Assembly: GCF_024168645.1 (NCBI RefSeq) | Contig: NZ_JALJWF010000001.1 | Span: 3,599,501 to 3,663,500, forward strand | DNA from: Pseudomonas sp. GGS8 | GTDB lineage: Bacteria; Pseudomonadota; Gammaproteobacteria; Pseudomonadales; Pseudomonadaceae | DNA: 64,000 nt | Reading direction: 5' to 3' | Part shown: in pieces, positions 9,013 to 17,539 of the stretch | How the letters are laid out: each line of letters opens with the position of its first letter | Position numbering within the stretch: the first letter of the stretch is position 1 | The notes under the pieces: generated by a model | Told to the model about the DNA's origin: nothing | Database searches by the model: none | What the model saw: the letters and a program-made list of their open reading frames with translations, nothing else | Made by a program: the position numbers and the translations under genes

Positions 9013-10076
9013 GTCCGGAGTTCTGGCGCGGCAAGCGTGTCCTGCTGACCGGCCATACCGGTTTCAAGGGCAGCTGGCTGACGTTGTGGCTGCAAAGCCT
9101 CGGTGCCGAGGTCAGCGGTTTTTCGCTCGATCCGTCTACCGAGCCGAGCCTGTTCGAGCTGGCGCGGGTGCATGAGGGCATCAACGATCAGCGCGGCGAC
9201 CTGCGTGACCTCGGTGCCTTGCTGGAGCTGATCGTCGATGTGCAGCCGGAAATCGTCCTGCACCTGGCGGCCCAGCCGCTGGTGCGCGAAGGCTATCGCG
9301 ATCCGCTCGGCACCTATTCCAGCAACGTCATGGGCACGCTCAATCTGCTTGAAGCGATCCGCCAGGTCGGCGGCGTGCGCGCCTGTGTTTTGGTCACGAC
9401 CGACAAGGTCTACGCCAACAAGGAATGGCTGTGGCCGTACCGCGAGGATGAAGCGCTGGGCGGTCACGACCCATACAGCAGCAGCAAGGCCTGTTGCGAA
9501 TTGCTCGCCCAGTCCTACGCCGCGTCGTTTTTCCCTGCGGACAAATACGCCGAACACGGTCTGGCGTTGGCCACCGCGCGCGCCGGTAACGTGCTGGGCG
9601 GCGGGGACTTCGCGCCTGAGCGCTTGATTCCTGACGTGCTCAAGGCCTGGTCAGCGGATGAGCCCGTGACCCTGCGCTACCCGCAAGCCGTGCGCCCATG
9701 GCAGCACGCCCTTGAGCCGCTGGCCGGTTATCTGCAATTGGCCGCTGGTCTCTATGAACAAGGCCCGGCGTTTGCCGGCGCATGGAACTTCGGCCCGAGC
9801 GAAGCAGACATGTGCAGCGTTGGCGAAGTAGTTGAACTGCTCGCCAACCGCTGGCCGCAAACACGCGGATTGCGCATCGAACCCAGTGATTTGCATGAGG
9901 CCGGTCTGCTGCGCCTGGACAGCAGTCGCGCCCGTCAACGGTTGGCCTGGCAACCGCGCTGGTCGTTGCAGCAGTGCCTGAGCCAGACCCTCGATTGGCA
10001 CCTGGCGTGGCAGAACGGTGATGACATGCGTGAAGTCACTCTGAACCAGTTGAACTTGTATCGAGGCGCGTTGTGA
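8994..10076 (+). CDS. rfbG: CDP-glucose 4,6-dehydratase
   Basis: 360 aa. It converts CDP-glucose to CDP-4-keto-6-deoxyglucose and is an extended short-chain dehydrogenase. The Rossmann motif GHTGFKG lies at residues 20-26, TDK at 136-138, and the catalytic YxxxK is Y161/K165 (DPYSSSK). The ATG at 8994 was chosen because GGGGAGG (8982-8988) is correctly spaced before it and the protein then starts at the normal place for the family. The frame is open upstream but that extension lies inside rfbF and is not conserved-looking. It overlaps rfbF by 19 bp and the next gene by 4 bp, so translation is probably coupled. Confidence 0.94.
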   Translation: MEAMGLSPEFWRGKRVLLTGHTGFKGSWLTLWLQSLGAEVSGFSLDPSTEPSLFELARVHEGINDQRGDLRDLGALLELIVDVQPEIVLHLAAQPLVREGYRDPLGTYSSNVMGTLNLLEAIRQVGGVRACVLVTTDKVYANKEWLWPYREDEALGGHDPYSSSKACCELLAQSYAASFFPADKYAEHGLALATARAGNVLGGGDFAPERLIPDVLKAWSADEPVTLRYPQAVRPWQHALEPLAGYLQLAAGLYEQGPAFAGAWNFGPSEADMCSVGEVVELLANRWPQTRGLRIEPSDLHEAGLLRLDSSRARQRLAWQPRWSLQQCLSQTLDWHLAWQNGDDMREVTLNQLNLYRGAL

Positions 10077-10633
10077 GCGAATTTCTGTTGAGCGCCTTGC
10101 CGCTGACTGGTCTGTTCAGCGTGCGGCACAAACGCTTCGAAGATGATCGCGGGCATTTCGCCCGACTGTTCTGTGAAGGCAGCCTGAGCGCTTTCGGCCA
10201 GCCTTTTCATATCCGCCAGATCAACCACTCCTGCACTCGCGAACGGGGCAGTGTGCGCGGCCTGCATTATCAAAACTCCAATGCGCCGGAAGCCAAGTTG
10301 ATTACCTGCCTGCGCGGCGAGGTCTGGGATGTGGCGGTGGACTTGCGCCCCGATTCCGAAACCTTTTTGCACTGGCATGCCGAGCACTTGAAGGCCGGTG
10401 ACGGTCGCAGCCTGCTGATCCCGGCCGGGTTCGCCCATGGCTTCCAGACGCTGACCGATGACGCTGAATTGCTCTACCTGCACAGCACCGATTACGCGCC
10501 TGCGCACGAGGGCGGGTTGTCGGTGAACGATCCACGGCTGGCGATTGCCTGGCCGTTGCCTGTCAATAATCTGTCGGCCAGGGATTCCAGCCATCCCTTG
10601 CTCGATGAACACTTCGCTGGAGTGCGTCTATGA
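10073..10633 (+). CDS. dTDP-4-dehydrorhamnose 3,5-epimerase family protein acting on a CDP-sugar
   Basis: 186 aa, GTG start overlapping the rfbG stop (GTGA). It is a cupin of the RmlC family: REDD-like VRHKRFEDDRGHFARLF at 17-33, the catalytic His in RGLHYQ (H65) and the active-site Tyr in STDYAP (Y141) are in place. RmlC enzymes epimerise C3 and/or C5 of 4-keto-6-deoxy sugars. Here the likely substrate is the CDP-4-keto-6-deoxyglucose made by RfbG, since no dTDP-glucose genes (rmlA, rmlB) are in the window. Whether it inverts C3, C5 or both cannot be told from sequence. The operon order resembles antibiotic deoxysugar clusters (epimerase, C-methyltransferase, ketoreductase). Confidence 0.88.
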   Translation: MSEFLLSALPLTGLFSVRHKRFEDDRGHFARLFCEGSLSAFGQPFHIRQINHSCTRERGSVRGLHYQNSNAPEAKLITCLRGEVWDVAVDLRPDSETFLHWHAEHLKAGDGRSLLIPAGFAHGFQTLTDDAELLYLHSTDYAPAHEGGLSVNDPRLAIAWPLPVNNLSARDSSHPLLDEHFAGVRL

Positions 10634-11856
10634 ACTGCCGTGGTTGCGGTACTCCTCTGGCCTTGCCGCTGATCGATCTCGGCACCTCGCCGCCATCCAA
10701 CGCCTATGTGCACGCCGATCGCCTGGAACAAGCCGAGCAATGGGTGCCATTGAAGGTCGCGGTGTGTCAGCAGTGCTGGCTGGTGCAGACCGAGGATTAC
10801 ACCAGCGCCGACAGTCTGTTCGACGCCGAGTATGCGTATTTCAGTTCGTTCTCCAGCACCTGGCTGGTCCATGCCGAGCGCTATGTCGCCGAGATGGTCG
10901 AACGCTTCGGCCTGACTGCCGACAGCCGCGTGGTGGAAATCGCCGCCAACGACGGTTACCTGTTGCAGTACGTCGCCGGGCACGGCATCCCTTGCCTGGG
11001 CGTTGAACCGACCCGCAGCACCGCGCAAGCGGCGCGGGAAAAAGGCTTGGAGATTCGCGAACTGTTTTTCGGTCGCGATACCGCCGCGCAGCTGAAAAAC
11101 GAAGGCTGGGCCGCCGACCTGATGGCCGCCAACAACGTGCTGGCCCACGTCCCGGACATCAATGATTTTCTCGGTGGATTCGCCACCTTGCTCAAGCCAA
11201 CCGGCGTGGCGACGTTCGAGTTTCCGCAACTGCTGACACTGATGGCCGGGCAGCAGTTCGACACGTTGTATCACGAGCACTATTCCTACCTGTCCCTGAC
11301 CGCCGTGCAGACCTTGTGCGAGCGCAATGGCCTGGAAGTGTTCGACGTCAGCCAGTTGTCGACCCATGGCGGTTCGTTGCGGGTGTTCGTCCAGCGTGCC
11401 GACGGTGTTCGCCGTGAGGTGCAGCCAGCCGTTCAACAGCAGTTGCGCGCCGAACTGGCAGCGGGAGTGAAAACCCCCGAGTACTACGCGACCCTGGCGC
11501 CAGCGGCCGAGGGCATCAAGCACGAACTGCTGCGTTTCCTGTTGCAGGCCAAGGCCGACGGCAAGCGTGTGGTCGGTTATGGCGCGGCGGCCAAGGGCAA
11601 CACCTTGCTCAACTACGCCGGGGTCAAACCGGACCTGTTGGCCTGGGTGGCCGATGCGAATCCGCACAAGCAGGGCAAGTACATGCCGGGCAGTCGCATT
11701 CCGATCGTTTCGCCGGCGCAGATCGATCTGGAAAAGCCGGATTACATCCTGGTATTGCCGTGGAATTTGCTGCACGAAGTCAGTCAGCAACTGGTGCAGG
11801 TACGTCAGTGGGACGGCCGTTTCGTGATTGCCGTGCCAGAGTTGACCGTACTGTGA
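10630..11856 (+). CDS. Sugar C-methyltransferase (TylC3/EryBIII-type architecture)
   Basis: 408 aa, overlapping the previous gene by ATGA. Three parts are visible. An N-terminal zinc-binding segment has Cys3, Cys6 and a second CxxC (VCQQCWLVQ) near residue 50, with the DLGTSPPSNAY motif. A central class I SAM-dependent fold follows, with VVEIAANDGYLL as the SAM loop. A C-terminal Methyltransf_14-type domain contains GYGAAAKGNTLLNYAG. The YHEHYSYLS motif holds the residues proposed as catalytic in 3-C-methyltransferases. This architecture is that of enzymes that add a methyl group to C3 of NDP-4-keto-6-deoxyhexoses. Coming after RfbF, RfbG and the epimerase, it predicts a branched-chain 6-deoxysugar. 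Position of methylation is inference. Confidence 0.87.
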   Translation: MNCRGCGTPLALPLIDLGTSPPSNAYVHADRLEQAEQWVPLKVAVCQQCWLVQTEDYTSADSLFDAEYAYFSSFSSTWLVHAERYVAEMVERFGLTADSRVVEIAANDGYLLQYVAGHGIPCLGVEPTRSTAQAAREKGLEIRELFFGRDTAAQLKNEGWAADLMAANNVLAHVPDINDFLGGFATLLKPTGVATFEFPQLLTLMAGQQFDTLYHEHYSYLSLTAVQTLCERNGLEVFDVSQLSTHGGSLRVFVQRADGVRREVQPAVQQQLRAELAAGVKTPEYYATLAPAAEGIKHELLRFLLQAKADGKRVVGYGAAAKGNTLLNYAGVKPDLLAWVADANPHKQGKYMPGSRIPIVSPAQIDLEKPDYILVLPWNLLHEVSQQLVQVRQWDGRFVIAVPELTVL

Positions 11857-12710
11857 AGGTGCTGGTGACCGGTGCCACCGGGTTTGTCGGCCGACATCTG
11901 GTCGCGGCTTTGCTCGCCCGTGGCTGCGAGGTGCGGGCTGTGGCGCGTAACGCCGAGACCGCCGCGCAATTACCGTGGATCAACGCCGTGGAGTTCGTGA
12001 CCGCGGATGTTCATGCTGCCGACCTGGACTTCGCCGCGCTGACCGAGGGCGTGGATGCCTTGGCGCATCTCGCCTGGCCGGGGTTGCCGAACTATCAGGC
12101 GCTGTTTCACTTCGAGCACAACCTGATGGCCGATTACCGGTTCATCAAGGGCGCGGTCGAGGCGGGCGTGTCGCAGGTGTTGGTGACGGGCACCTGTTTC
12201 GAATATGGCCTGCAAAGCGGGCCGCTCAGCGAGCAGACCGAGGCGCGGCCGAGTAACCCTTACGGGTTGGCCAAGAACACCTTGCGTCTGTTCCTCGAAA
12301 ACCTGCAGCGCCAACAGCCCTTCACCCTGCAATGGGCACGGCTGTTTTACCTGCACGGTGCCGGGCAAAACCCCAACAGTTTACTGGCGGCACTGGACCG
12401 GGCAATCGACGCCGGGGACGACAGCTTCAACATGTCGGCCGGCGAGCAGTTGCGCGATTACCTGGCGATCGACGCGGCCGCCCATTACCTCGCCGCGATC
12501 CTGCAACAGCGCGACTTCGACGGCGTGATCAATTGTTCCAGCGGCCAGCCGGTATCGGTCAGGGCGTTGGTCGAGCAGCGGTTGCGCGAACGCAGCGCGT
12601 CGATTCGTTTGAACCTGGGCCATTACCCATACCCGACCCATGAACCGATGGCGTTCTGGGGCGTGGCGGACCGTTTGCAACAGCTACTGGGAGCAGAGCA
12701 TGAGGCATGA
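11853..12710 (+). CDS. NAD(P)-dependent epimerase/dehydratase family protein, probable 4-ketoreductase
   Basis: 285 aa, GTG start at 11853 overlapping the previous stop (GTGA). The start was chosen because the Rossmann motif (KVLVTGATGFVG) then begins at residue 2, as in the family; the longer open frame is inside the methyltransferase gene. It is an extended SDR with T-C-F at 114-116 in place of the usual catalytic Ser region, and YxxxK at Y137/K141 (NPYGLAK). In this context it most likely reduces the 4-keto group of the C-methylated intermediate to finish the CDP-sugar. CDP-abequose/tyvelose-type reductases are the nearest named comparison I can suggest; a dehydratase or epimerase role is not excluded. 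Confidence 0.83.
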   Translation: MKVLVTGATGFVGRHLVAALLARGCEVRAVARNAETAAQLPWINAVEFVTADVHAADLDFAALTEGVDALAHLAWPGLPNYQALFHFEHNLMADYRFIKGAVEAGVSQVLVTGTCFEYGLQSGPLSEQTEARPSNPYGLAKNTLRLFLENLQRQQPFTLQWARLFYLHGAGQNPNSLLAALDRAIDAGDDSFNMSAGEQLRDYLAIDAAAHYLAAILQQRDFDGVINCSSGQPVSVRALVEQRLRERSASIRLNLGHYPYPTHEPMAFWGVADRLQQLLGAEHEA

Positions 12711-13770
12711 GTTGTATCGGGTCGCCGACCTGCCGGTGTTGCAGAACCGTACCTTTGCCGACCCGGAGTCGGCCAGGGCTTCGGCCAGCGCCGACATGCT
12801 GTTGGTGCAGGACGAGACGAGCGGGCTGATCTTCAATCAGGCCTTCGACGCCGACAAGCTCAGCTACGACGCTGACTATCAGAACGAGCAGGCGCATTCA
12901 GGCCAGTTCCAGAAGCACTTGAGCGATGTCGAAGGGATCATTGCCCGTCACTTCAAGGGGCAGGAACTGATCGAAGTCGGCTGCGGCAAAGGCTACTTTC
13001 TTGAGCTGCTCAAAGGCCGGGGCTACGCCATCACCGGCATCGACCCGGCCTACGAAGGCGACAACGCTGACGTGATCAAGGCGCCGTTCACCCGCGGCCT
13101 GGGGCTGTCGGCGGACGCTATCGTGCTGCGGCATGTGCTGGAGCATATCCAGGACCCGGTGAGTTTTCTCGCCGAGATGGCCGAGGCCAATCAGGGCGGG
13201 CAGATCTACATCGAAGTGCCGTGCTTCGACTGGATTCTTGAGCACCGCGCCTGGTTCGACCTGTTCTACGAGCACGTCAATTATTTCCGCCTCGATGACC
13301 TGCGCCGGATGTTCGGCACCGTGCACGAGGCCGGTCACCTGTTCGGTGGCCAATACCTGTACATCGTCGCCGACCTGGCCACGCTGCGCCTGACGCCGGA
13401 ACAACCGGTGCCGCGCCTGGCATTGCCGGACCGGTTCACCAGCAGCCTTGAGCGTGCGGTGCAGATCATTCAAGCGGCGCCCGAGCAAGGTTCGGCGATT
13501 TGGGGCGCCTCGTCCAAAGGCGTGATTTATTCGTTATTCCTGCAACGCGCGGGTGTGGCGGTGGATCGCGTGGTGGATATCAACCCGGCCAAACAGGGCC
13601 GTTATCTGCCCCTGAGCGGCGTGCGCGTGTCTTCGCCGCAAGAGGCCATGGATGCCTTGCCCGAAGGCGCCAATCTGTTTGTGATGAACTCCAACTACCT
13701 CGAAGAAATCAAGCGGATGACCGGTGGACGCTACGTCTATCACGCCGTCGACAGCGCTTCGTTCCAGTGA
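12700..13770 (+). CDS. Second C-methyltransferase-like SAM-dependent enzyme lacking the zinc cysteines
   Basis: 356 aa. The ATG at 12700 has GGAG about 7 bases upstream and overlaps the previous gene by 11 bp; the open frame upstream is inside that gene. The layout matches the protein at 10630-11856: a SAM loop (LIEVGCGKGYFLELL), the HVLEH motif, FYEHVNYFRLDDL where the other has YHEHYSYLSLTAV, and a C-terminal Methyltransf_14-type part (WGASSKGVIYSLFLQ). However, the N-terminal DLP...LLVQ segment has none of the CxxC cysteines. It may be a second C-methyltransferase, an enzyme with altered reaction, or an inactive partner. It is 16 bp from the next gene and belongs to the same operon. Confidence 0.82.
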   Translation: MRHELYRVADLPVLQNRTFADPESARASASADMLLVQDETSGLIFNQAFDADKLSYDADYQNEQAHSGQFQKHLSDVEGIIARHFKGQELIEVGCGKGYFLELLKGRGYAITGIDPAYEGDNADVIKAPFTRGLGLSADAIVLRHVLEHIQDPVSFLAEMAEANQGGQIYIEVPCFDWILEHRAWFDLFYEHVNYFRLDDLRRMFGTVHEAGHLFGGQYLYIVADLATLRLTPEQPVPRLALPDRFTSSLERAVQIIQAAPEQGSAIWGASSKGVIYSLFLQRAGVAVDRVVDINPAKQGRYLPLSGVRVSSPQEAMDALPEGANLFVMNSNYLEEIKRMTGGRYVYHAVDSASFQ

Positions 13771-13786
13771 CTATTGAGATTCTAAA

Positions 13787-14524
13787 ATGACCGACAACAC
13801 CATCAATAAAGCCTTCGAAGCCGAATGCCGGGAACAGATCGCCCAGCAGGGTGACGACCAGAAACTCACCGGCCTGGCCCGGGATTTCTTCAACGAATCG
13901 GCCAAGCACAAGTACAGCTACCACTTCTCGTGGATGGGCCGTCCGATTATCCAGCTGCCGCAAGACATGATGGCGATGCAGGAAATCATCTGGCAGGTCA
14001 AACCGGATCTGGTGATCGAGTGCGGCATCGCCCACGGCGGTTCGATCATCTACTACGCCTCCTTGCTGGAGCTACAAGGCCACGGCGAAGTGCTGGGCAT
14101 TGACCTCGACATCCGTGCGCACAACCGCGAAGCCATCGAGAGCCACCCGATGAGCAAGCGCATTTCGATGATCGAAGGTTCGAGCATCGACCCGGCCATT
14201 GCCGCCAAAGTGCGCGCTGCCGCCGAAGGCAAGAAAGTCATTCTGGTGCTGGATTCCAACCACACCCACGATCACGTGCTGGAAGAACTGCGCCTTTACG
14301 CACCACTGGTTTCGGTGGACAGCTACTGCGTGGTCATGGACACCGTGGTCGAAGACATGCCAGCCGATTTCTTCCCGGATCGTCCATGGGGCCCTGGCGA
14401 CAATCCGAAAACTGCGGTGTGGAAGTACCTGGAAGAGAACAAGGACTTCGAGATCGACCAGCAGATGCAAAACAAACTGCTGATCACCGTGGCGCCGGAC
14501 GGTTATCTGCGTCGCGTTCGTTAA
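13787..14524 (+). CDS. CmcI-family (cephalosporin hydroxylase family) protein, candidate sugar O-methyltransferase
   Basis: 245 aa. It belongs to the family named after CmcI of cephamycin biosynthesis, whose fold is a class I SAM-dependent methyltransferase. LVIECGIAHGGSIIYYASLL (about residues 75-94) is the SAM-binding loop, GIDLDIR follows the second strand, and VLDSNHTHDHVLEEL carries the metal-ligand-like D-x-N-H-x-H cluster. Homologues are common in O-antigen and flagellar glycan clusters, where sugar O-methylation is the usual proposal. Here it would methylate a hydroxyl of the CDP-sugar or of the glycan. It closes the CDP-sugar operon; 51 bp separate it from the next glycosyltransferase. 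Confidence 0.82.
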   Translation: MTDNTINKAFEAECREQIAQQGDDQKLTGLARDFFNESAKHKYSYHFSWMGRPIIQLPQDMMAMQEIIWQVKPDLVIECGIAHGGSIIYYASLLELQGHGEVLGIDLDIRAHNREAIESHPMSKRISMIEGSSIDPAIAAKVRAAAEGKKVILVLDSNHTHDHVLEELRLYAPLVSVDSYCVVMDTVVEDMPADFFPDRPWGPGDNPKTAVWKYLEENKDFEIDQQMQNKLLITVAPDGYLRRVR

Positions 14525-14575
14525 TCAAAAACAGCTTCAGGTACTTGGCGATCGGCCGGTTGTGGGGATAGGAAA

Positions 14576-17509
14576 ATGCAGGTTCAAAGCAGCACTCAAA
14601 CCAACGTGACACCGCTGAACGAGCTGTTCACGGTGGTGGTCATCACCCACAACCGCAGGGCGTTCCTGCGACGCACCTTGCAGTACTACAGCCGCTATCC
14701 CGCCAAGGTGCTTGTACTGGACTCTTCCGCGCAGTGCGATGAGGGCATTGCGACCGATTTCCCGTCGGCCGATTATCACCATTTGCCGCAGTACACCTAT
14801 AAAGGCCTGCAGGACAAACTGACCTATGGTGTCAATCAGGTCACTACACCTTATATGGTATTCGCCGCCGACGATGACTTCCTGATTCATGACGCGCTGA
14901 CCGCATCGGTCGAATTTCTGCATGCCAATCCTGACTATGGCCTGTGCCATGGCTACGGGATGATGTACCTGACCCGTGCCGCCGAAGTGACCTACTACCG
15001 CCGCGACAAGCGGGTGCAGGAAGACTACAACTCGCCGCAACCTGAAACACGGGTCATGGAGTTCATGGGCCAGTTCTTGCCCCCGTTCTATGCCGTGACC
15101 CGTACCGACCTCCTGCAGCAGTGGTACAACCAGTTGCCGGCTGGTACCAGTTTCGAGTGGCAGGAGGTCGGCCATACGTTCTATCTGTTGGCCTGTGCCA
15201 AGGCGCGGATCTTGCCGATTCCCTTTGCCGTGCGCGAGGTGAATTACGGCAACTCGGATCACAACACCAACGTGTTGACGGTGCTGATATATCAGGATGC
15301 GAAAACTGTTGCCGACCGTGAGCGATTTGCCGAATTCCTGGCCTCGATCCCGACGCCGTTCAGTGGTCAGGATCCGGCTGTGGTCAAGCAGATTGCACTG
15401 AACAGTTTCACCGAGATGGCTCAATGCTTGCTCGAAGGTCGCTCACTCACAGGCACACCAATCTTTCGTTCCGCCTGGGTTGAGCCAGGGAAAGAGCCGG
15501 TCCGCTCGTTTGCACCCGAGCAGTTCATCGAGATGCCGTTCTACAACAAGCCGATGTTCGATCTGCTGACCGAGTTCGAGTTTTTGCTGCACGCCATGCC
15601 CGCCGGTCGTGTGCAGCTTCAGGAGCTGGAAGGCGTGCTGCTCAAACAGCGTGAACTGATGCGCGTCCACCCCAACGACAGCGGGCGCACTCTTCGCGCG
15701 CGGCTGTGGGAAGCGCTGACGCTGAACATGTTCAACCGCGAGGTGGTCAAGCGCCTTACTAAGTCGTTGCTGGACACAGAAGAGCATGAAGAAGGGCTCA
15801 AGTTGCAGGCTTGGCTGGATCGCTTGAATTCCGTACCTGGGCAGGAGGACCGCAAGCTGTTCGAAAACATGCCGTCCGGGCGTCTGCTTGACTGGATGGA
15901 GGCACGCAATCCGGATGTCGCGCAGCTGCCGGCTATTTCCCAACATCTGGCCAGCCACAACGGTGGTCCGCAATTCGGTATCCTGCTGCTGGATCTGGAC
16001 GCCGACATGGTCAAGCTTCAGGCAACCTTCGACAGTCTGGTCAGCCGCCACTGCAAGGCGTTCAAGGTGGTGGTATTCACCACCGGCGATTTGCCGGCCA
16101 CTACCAGCGTTCGCGACACCGTACACTTCGTTAAGGTCAGCGCGACCAACTATGTGGAACGCATCAACCAGACGGTTACCCAGTCCACCGCCGACTGGCT
16201 GTTGCTGGCCGAAGCCGGTGACGAGTTCACCGCCAGCGGTCTGCTGCGTGCCAGTCTCGAGCTGATCGGCGCCGAAGGCGTGCGCGCGGTGGCGATGGAC
16301 GAAGTCCAGCGCCAGCCGAGCGGAGTACTGGCGGATGTGTTCCGTCCCGGGGTCAACCTCGATCTACTGCAAACCGTGCCTTCACTAATGGCGCGGCACT
16401 GGTTGATCCAGCGCGATGTGTTGGTTCAAGCCAAGGGTTTCTCCAGTGAGTACACCGAGGCGCTGGAATTCGATTTGCTGTTGCGTCTGATCGAAGACGG
16501 CGGGCTGAGAGGCCTGGCGCATCTGGCCGAGCCACTGCTGATCTGCAACGCAGCGCCTGCGCAGGAAAATGCCCATGAGCGTCAAGTGCTGACCCGTCAT
16601 CTGGCCAACCGTGGCTACCGCGCCCAGGTCGGCTCGGCGTTGCCACAGACCTGGAAGATCGACTATCAACATGGCGAACGGCCGATGGTGTCGATCATCC
16701 TCCACAGTCAGGACAACCTTGAGCAGCTGCAATCAGCGTTGGTCAGCCTGCTGCAGCGTACTCGCTATCAACGTCATGAAGTGTTGATTGTCGACAACCA
16801 CAGCCAATCGCCAGAATTGGCCGAATGGCTGAGCAGCCTGGAAGGCAAGGGCGAGCGGATTCGTGTATTGCGCAGTGGGCAGCGGCTGAGTAATTCGGCG
16901 CTGTACAACCTCGCCAGCCGTGAGGGCAAAGGCGAGTACCTGGTGCTGTTTTCTGCCGAAGCCGAGGTGGTCAGCGCCAACTGGCTCGATAGCCTGCTCA
17001 ATCAGGCCCAGCGTCCGGAAGTCGGGATTGTCGGGGCCAAATTGGTAGATGGCCGTGGTGTCACCACCCAGGGCGGGTTGATTTTGGGCCTCAACGGTCT
17101 GATCGGTTCGGTGTTTGTCGGTGAAAGCAAAGACACCAAGGGCTATCTGTTTGGTAATCAGGTCGAGCAAAACTACTCTGCGGTGTCCGGCGCCTGCCTG
17201 ATGATTCGCAAGGAGCTGTTCGAAGGCGTTGGCTGTCTGGATGAAGAGCATTTCGACACAGCGTATGCCGATATCGACCTGTGCCTGAAAATCGCCGATG
17301 CCGGATACCTGACGGTATGGTGCCCACAGGCGCAGATCCGTCACCCGGGTGTGCTGGCGGACGACCCACAATCAGCCGCTGCCCTGCGAGACAAATGGCA
17401 GGCACGCTTCGCCCAGGACGTCGCCTACAACCAGAACCTGGCCTTGACCGGCAAGGGCTTTACTCTCGGCGAACCGACCAGTGTCAACTGGGCGCAGTTG
17501 CTCGCATAA
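14576..17509 (+). CDS. Large multidomain glycosyltransferase (TIGR00180-like N-terminus plus tandem GT2-like domains)
   Basis: 977 aa, ATG with GGGGATAGGA upstream. Residues about 17-330 form a glycosyltransferase domain of the TIGR00180 type (TVVVITHNRRAFLRRTLQYY, with AADDDF near residue 97). A linker of about 130 residues follows. The second half (about 465-960) is a tandem pair of GT2-like domains matching domains 2 and 3 of the 1190-aa protein at 4111-7683; compare QNYSAVSGACLMIRKELFE and DIDLCLKIADAGYLTVW with the corresponding motifs there. The metal motif of the last domain reads SAEA rather than NDD. It lies between the CDP-sugar operon and pse genes, suggesting transfer of one of these sugars onto flagellin or onto the growing glycan. 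The acceptor is not known. Confidence 0.87.
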   Translation: MQVQSSTQTNVTPLNELFTVVVITHNRRAFLRRTLQYYSRYPAKVLVLDSSAQCDEGIATDFPSADYHHLPQYTYKGLQDKLTYGVNQVTTPYMVFAADDDFLIHDALTASVEFLHANPDYGLCHGYGMMYLTRAAEVTYYRRDKRVQEDYNSPQPETRVMEFMGQFLPPFYAVTRTDLLQQWYNQLPAGTSFEWQEVGHTFYLLACAKARILPIPFAVREVNYGNSDHNTNVLTVLIYQDAKTVADRERFAEFLASIPTPFSGQDPAVVKQIALNSFTEMAQCLLEGRSLTGTPIFRSAWVEPGKEPVRSFAPEQFIEMPFYNKPMFDLLTEFEFLLHAMPAGRVQLQELEGVLLKQRELMRVHPNDSGRTLRARLWEALTLNMFNREVVKRLTKSLLDTEEHEEGLKLQAWLDRLNSVPGQEDRKLFENMPSGRLLDWMEARNPDVAQLPAISQHLASHNGGPQFGILLLDLDADMVKLQATFDSLVSRHCKAFKVVVFTTGDLPATTSVRDTVHFVKVSATNYVERINQTVTQSTADWLLLAEAGDEFTASGLLRASLELIGAEGVRAVAMDEVQRQPSGVLADVFRPGVNLDLLQTVPSLMARHWLIQRDVLVQAKGFSSEYTEALEFDLLLRLIEDGGLRGLAHLAEPLLICNAAPAQENAHERQVLTRHLANRGYRAQVGSALPQTWKIDYQHGERPMVSIILHSQDNLEQLQSALVSLLQRTRYQRHEVLIVDNHSQSPELAEWLSSLEGKGERIRVLRSGQRLSNSALYNLASREGKGEYLVLFSAEAEVVSANWLDSLLNQAQRPEVGIVGAKLVDGRGVTTQGGLILGLNGLIGSVFVGESKDTKGYLFGNQVEQNYSAVSGACLMIRKELFEGVGCLDEEHFDTAYADIDLCLKIADAGYLTVWCPQAQIRHPGVLADDPQSAAALRDKWQARFAQDVAYNQNLALTGKGFTLGEPTSVNWAQLLA

Positions 17510-17539
17510 GCCTGGCTGACAGGTAAAAGGACTCAAGGC

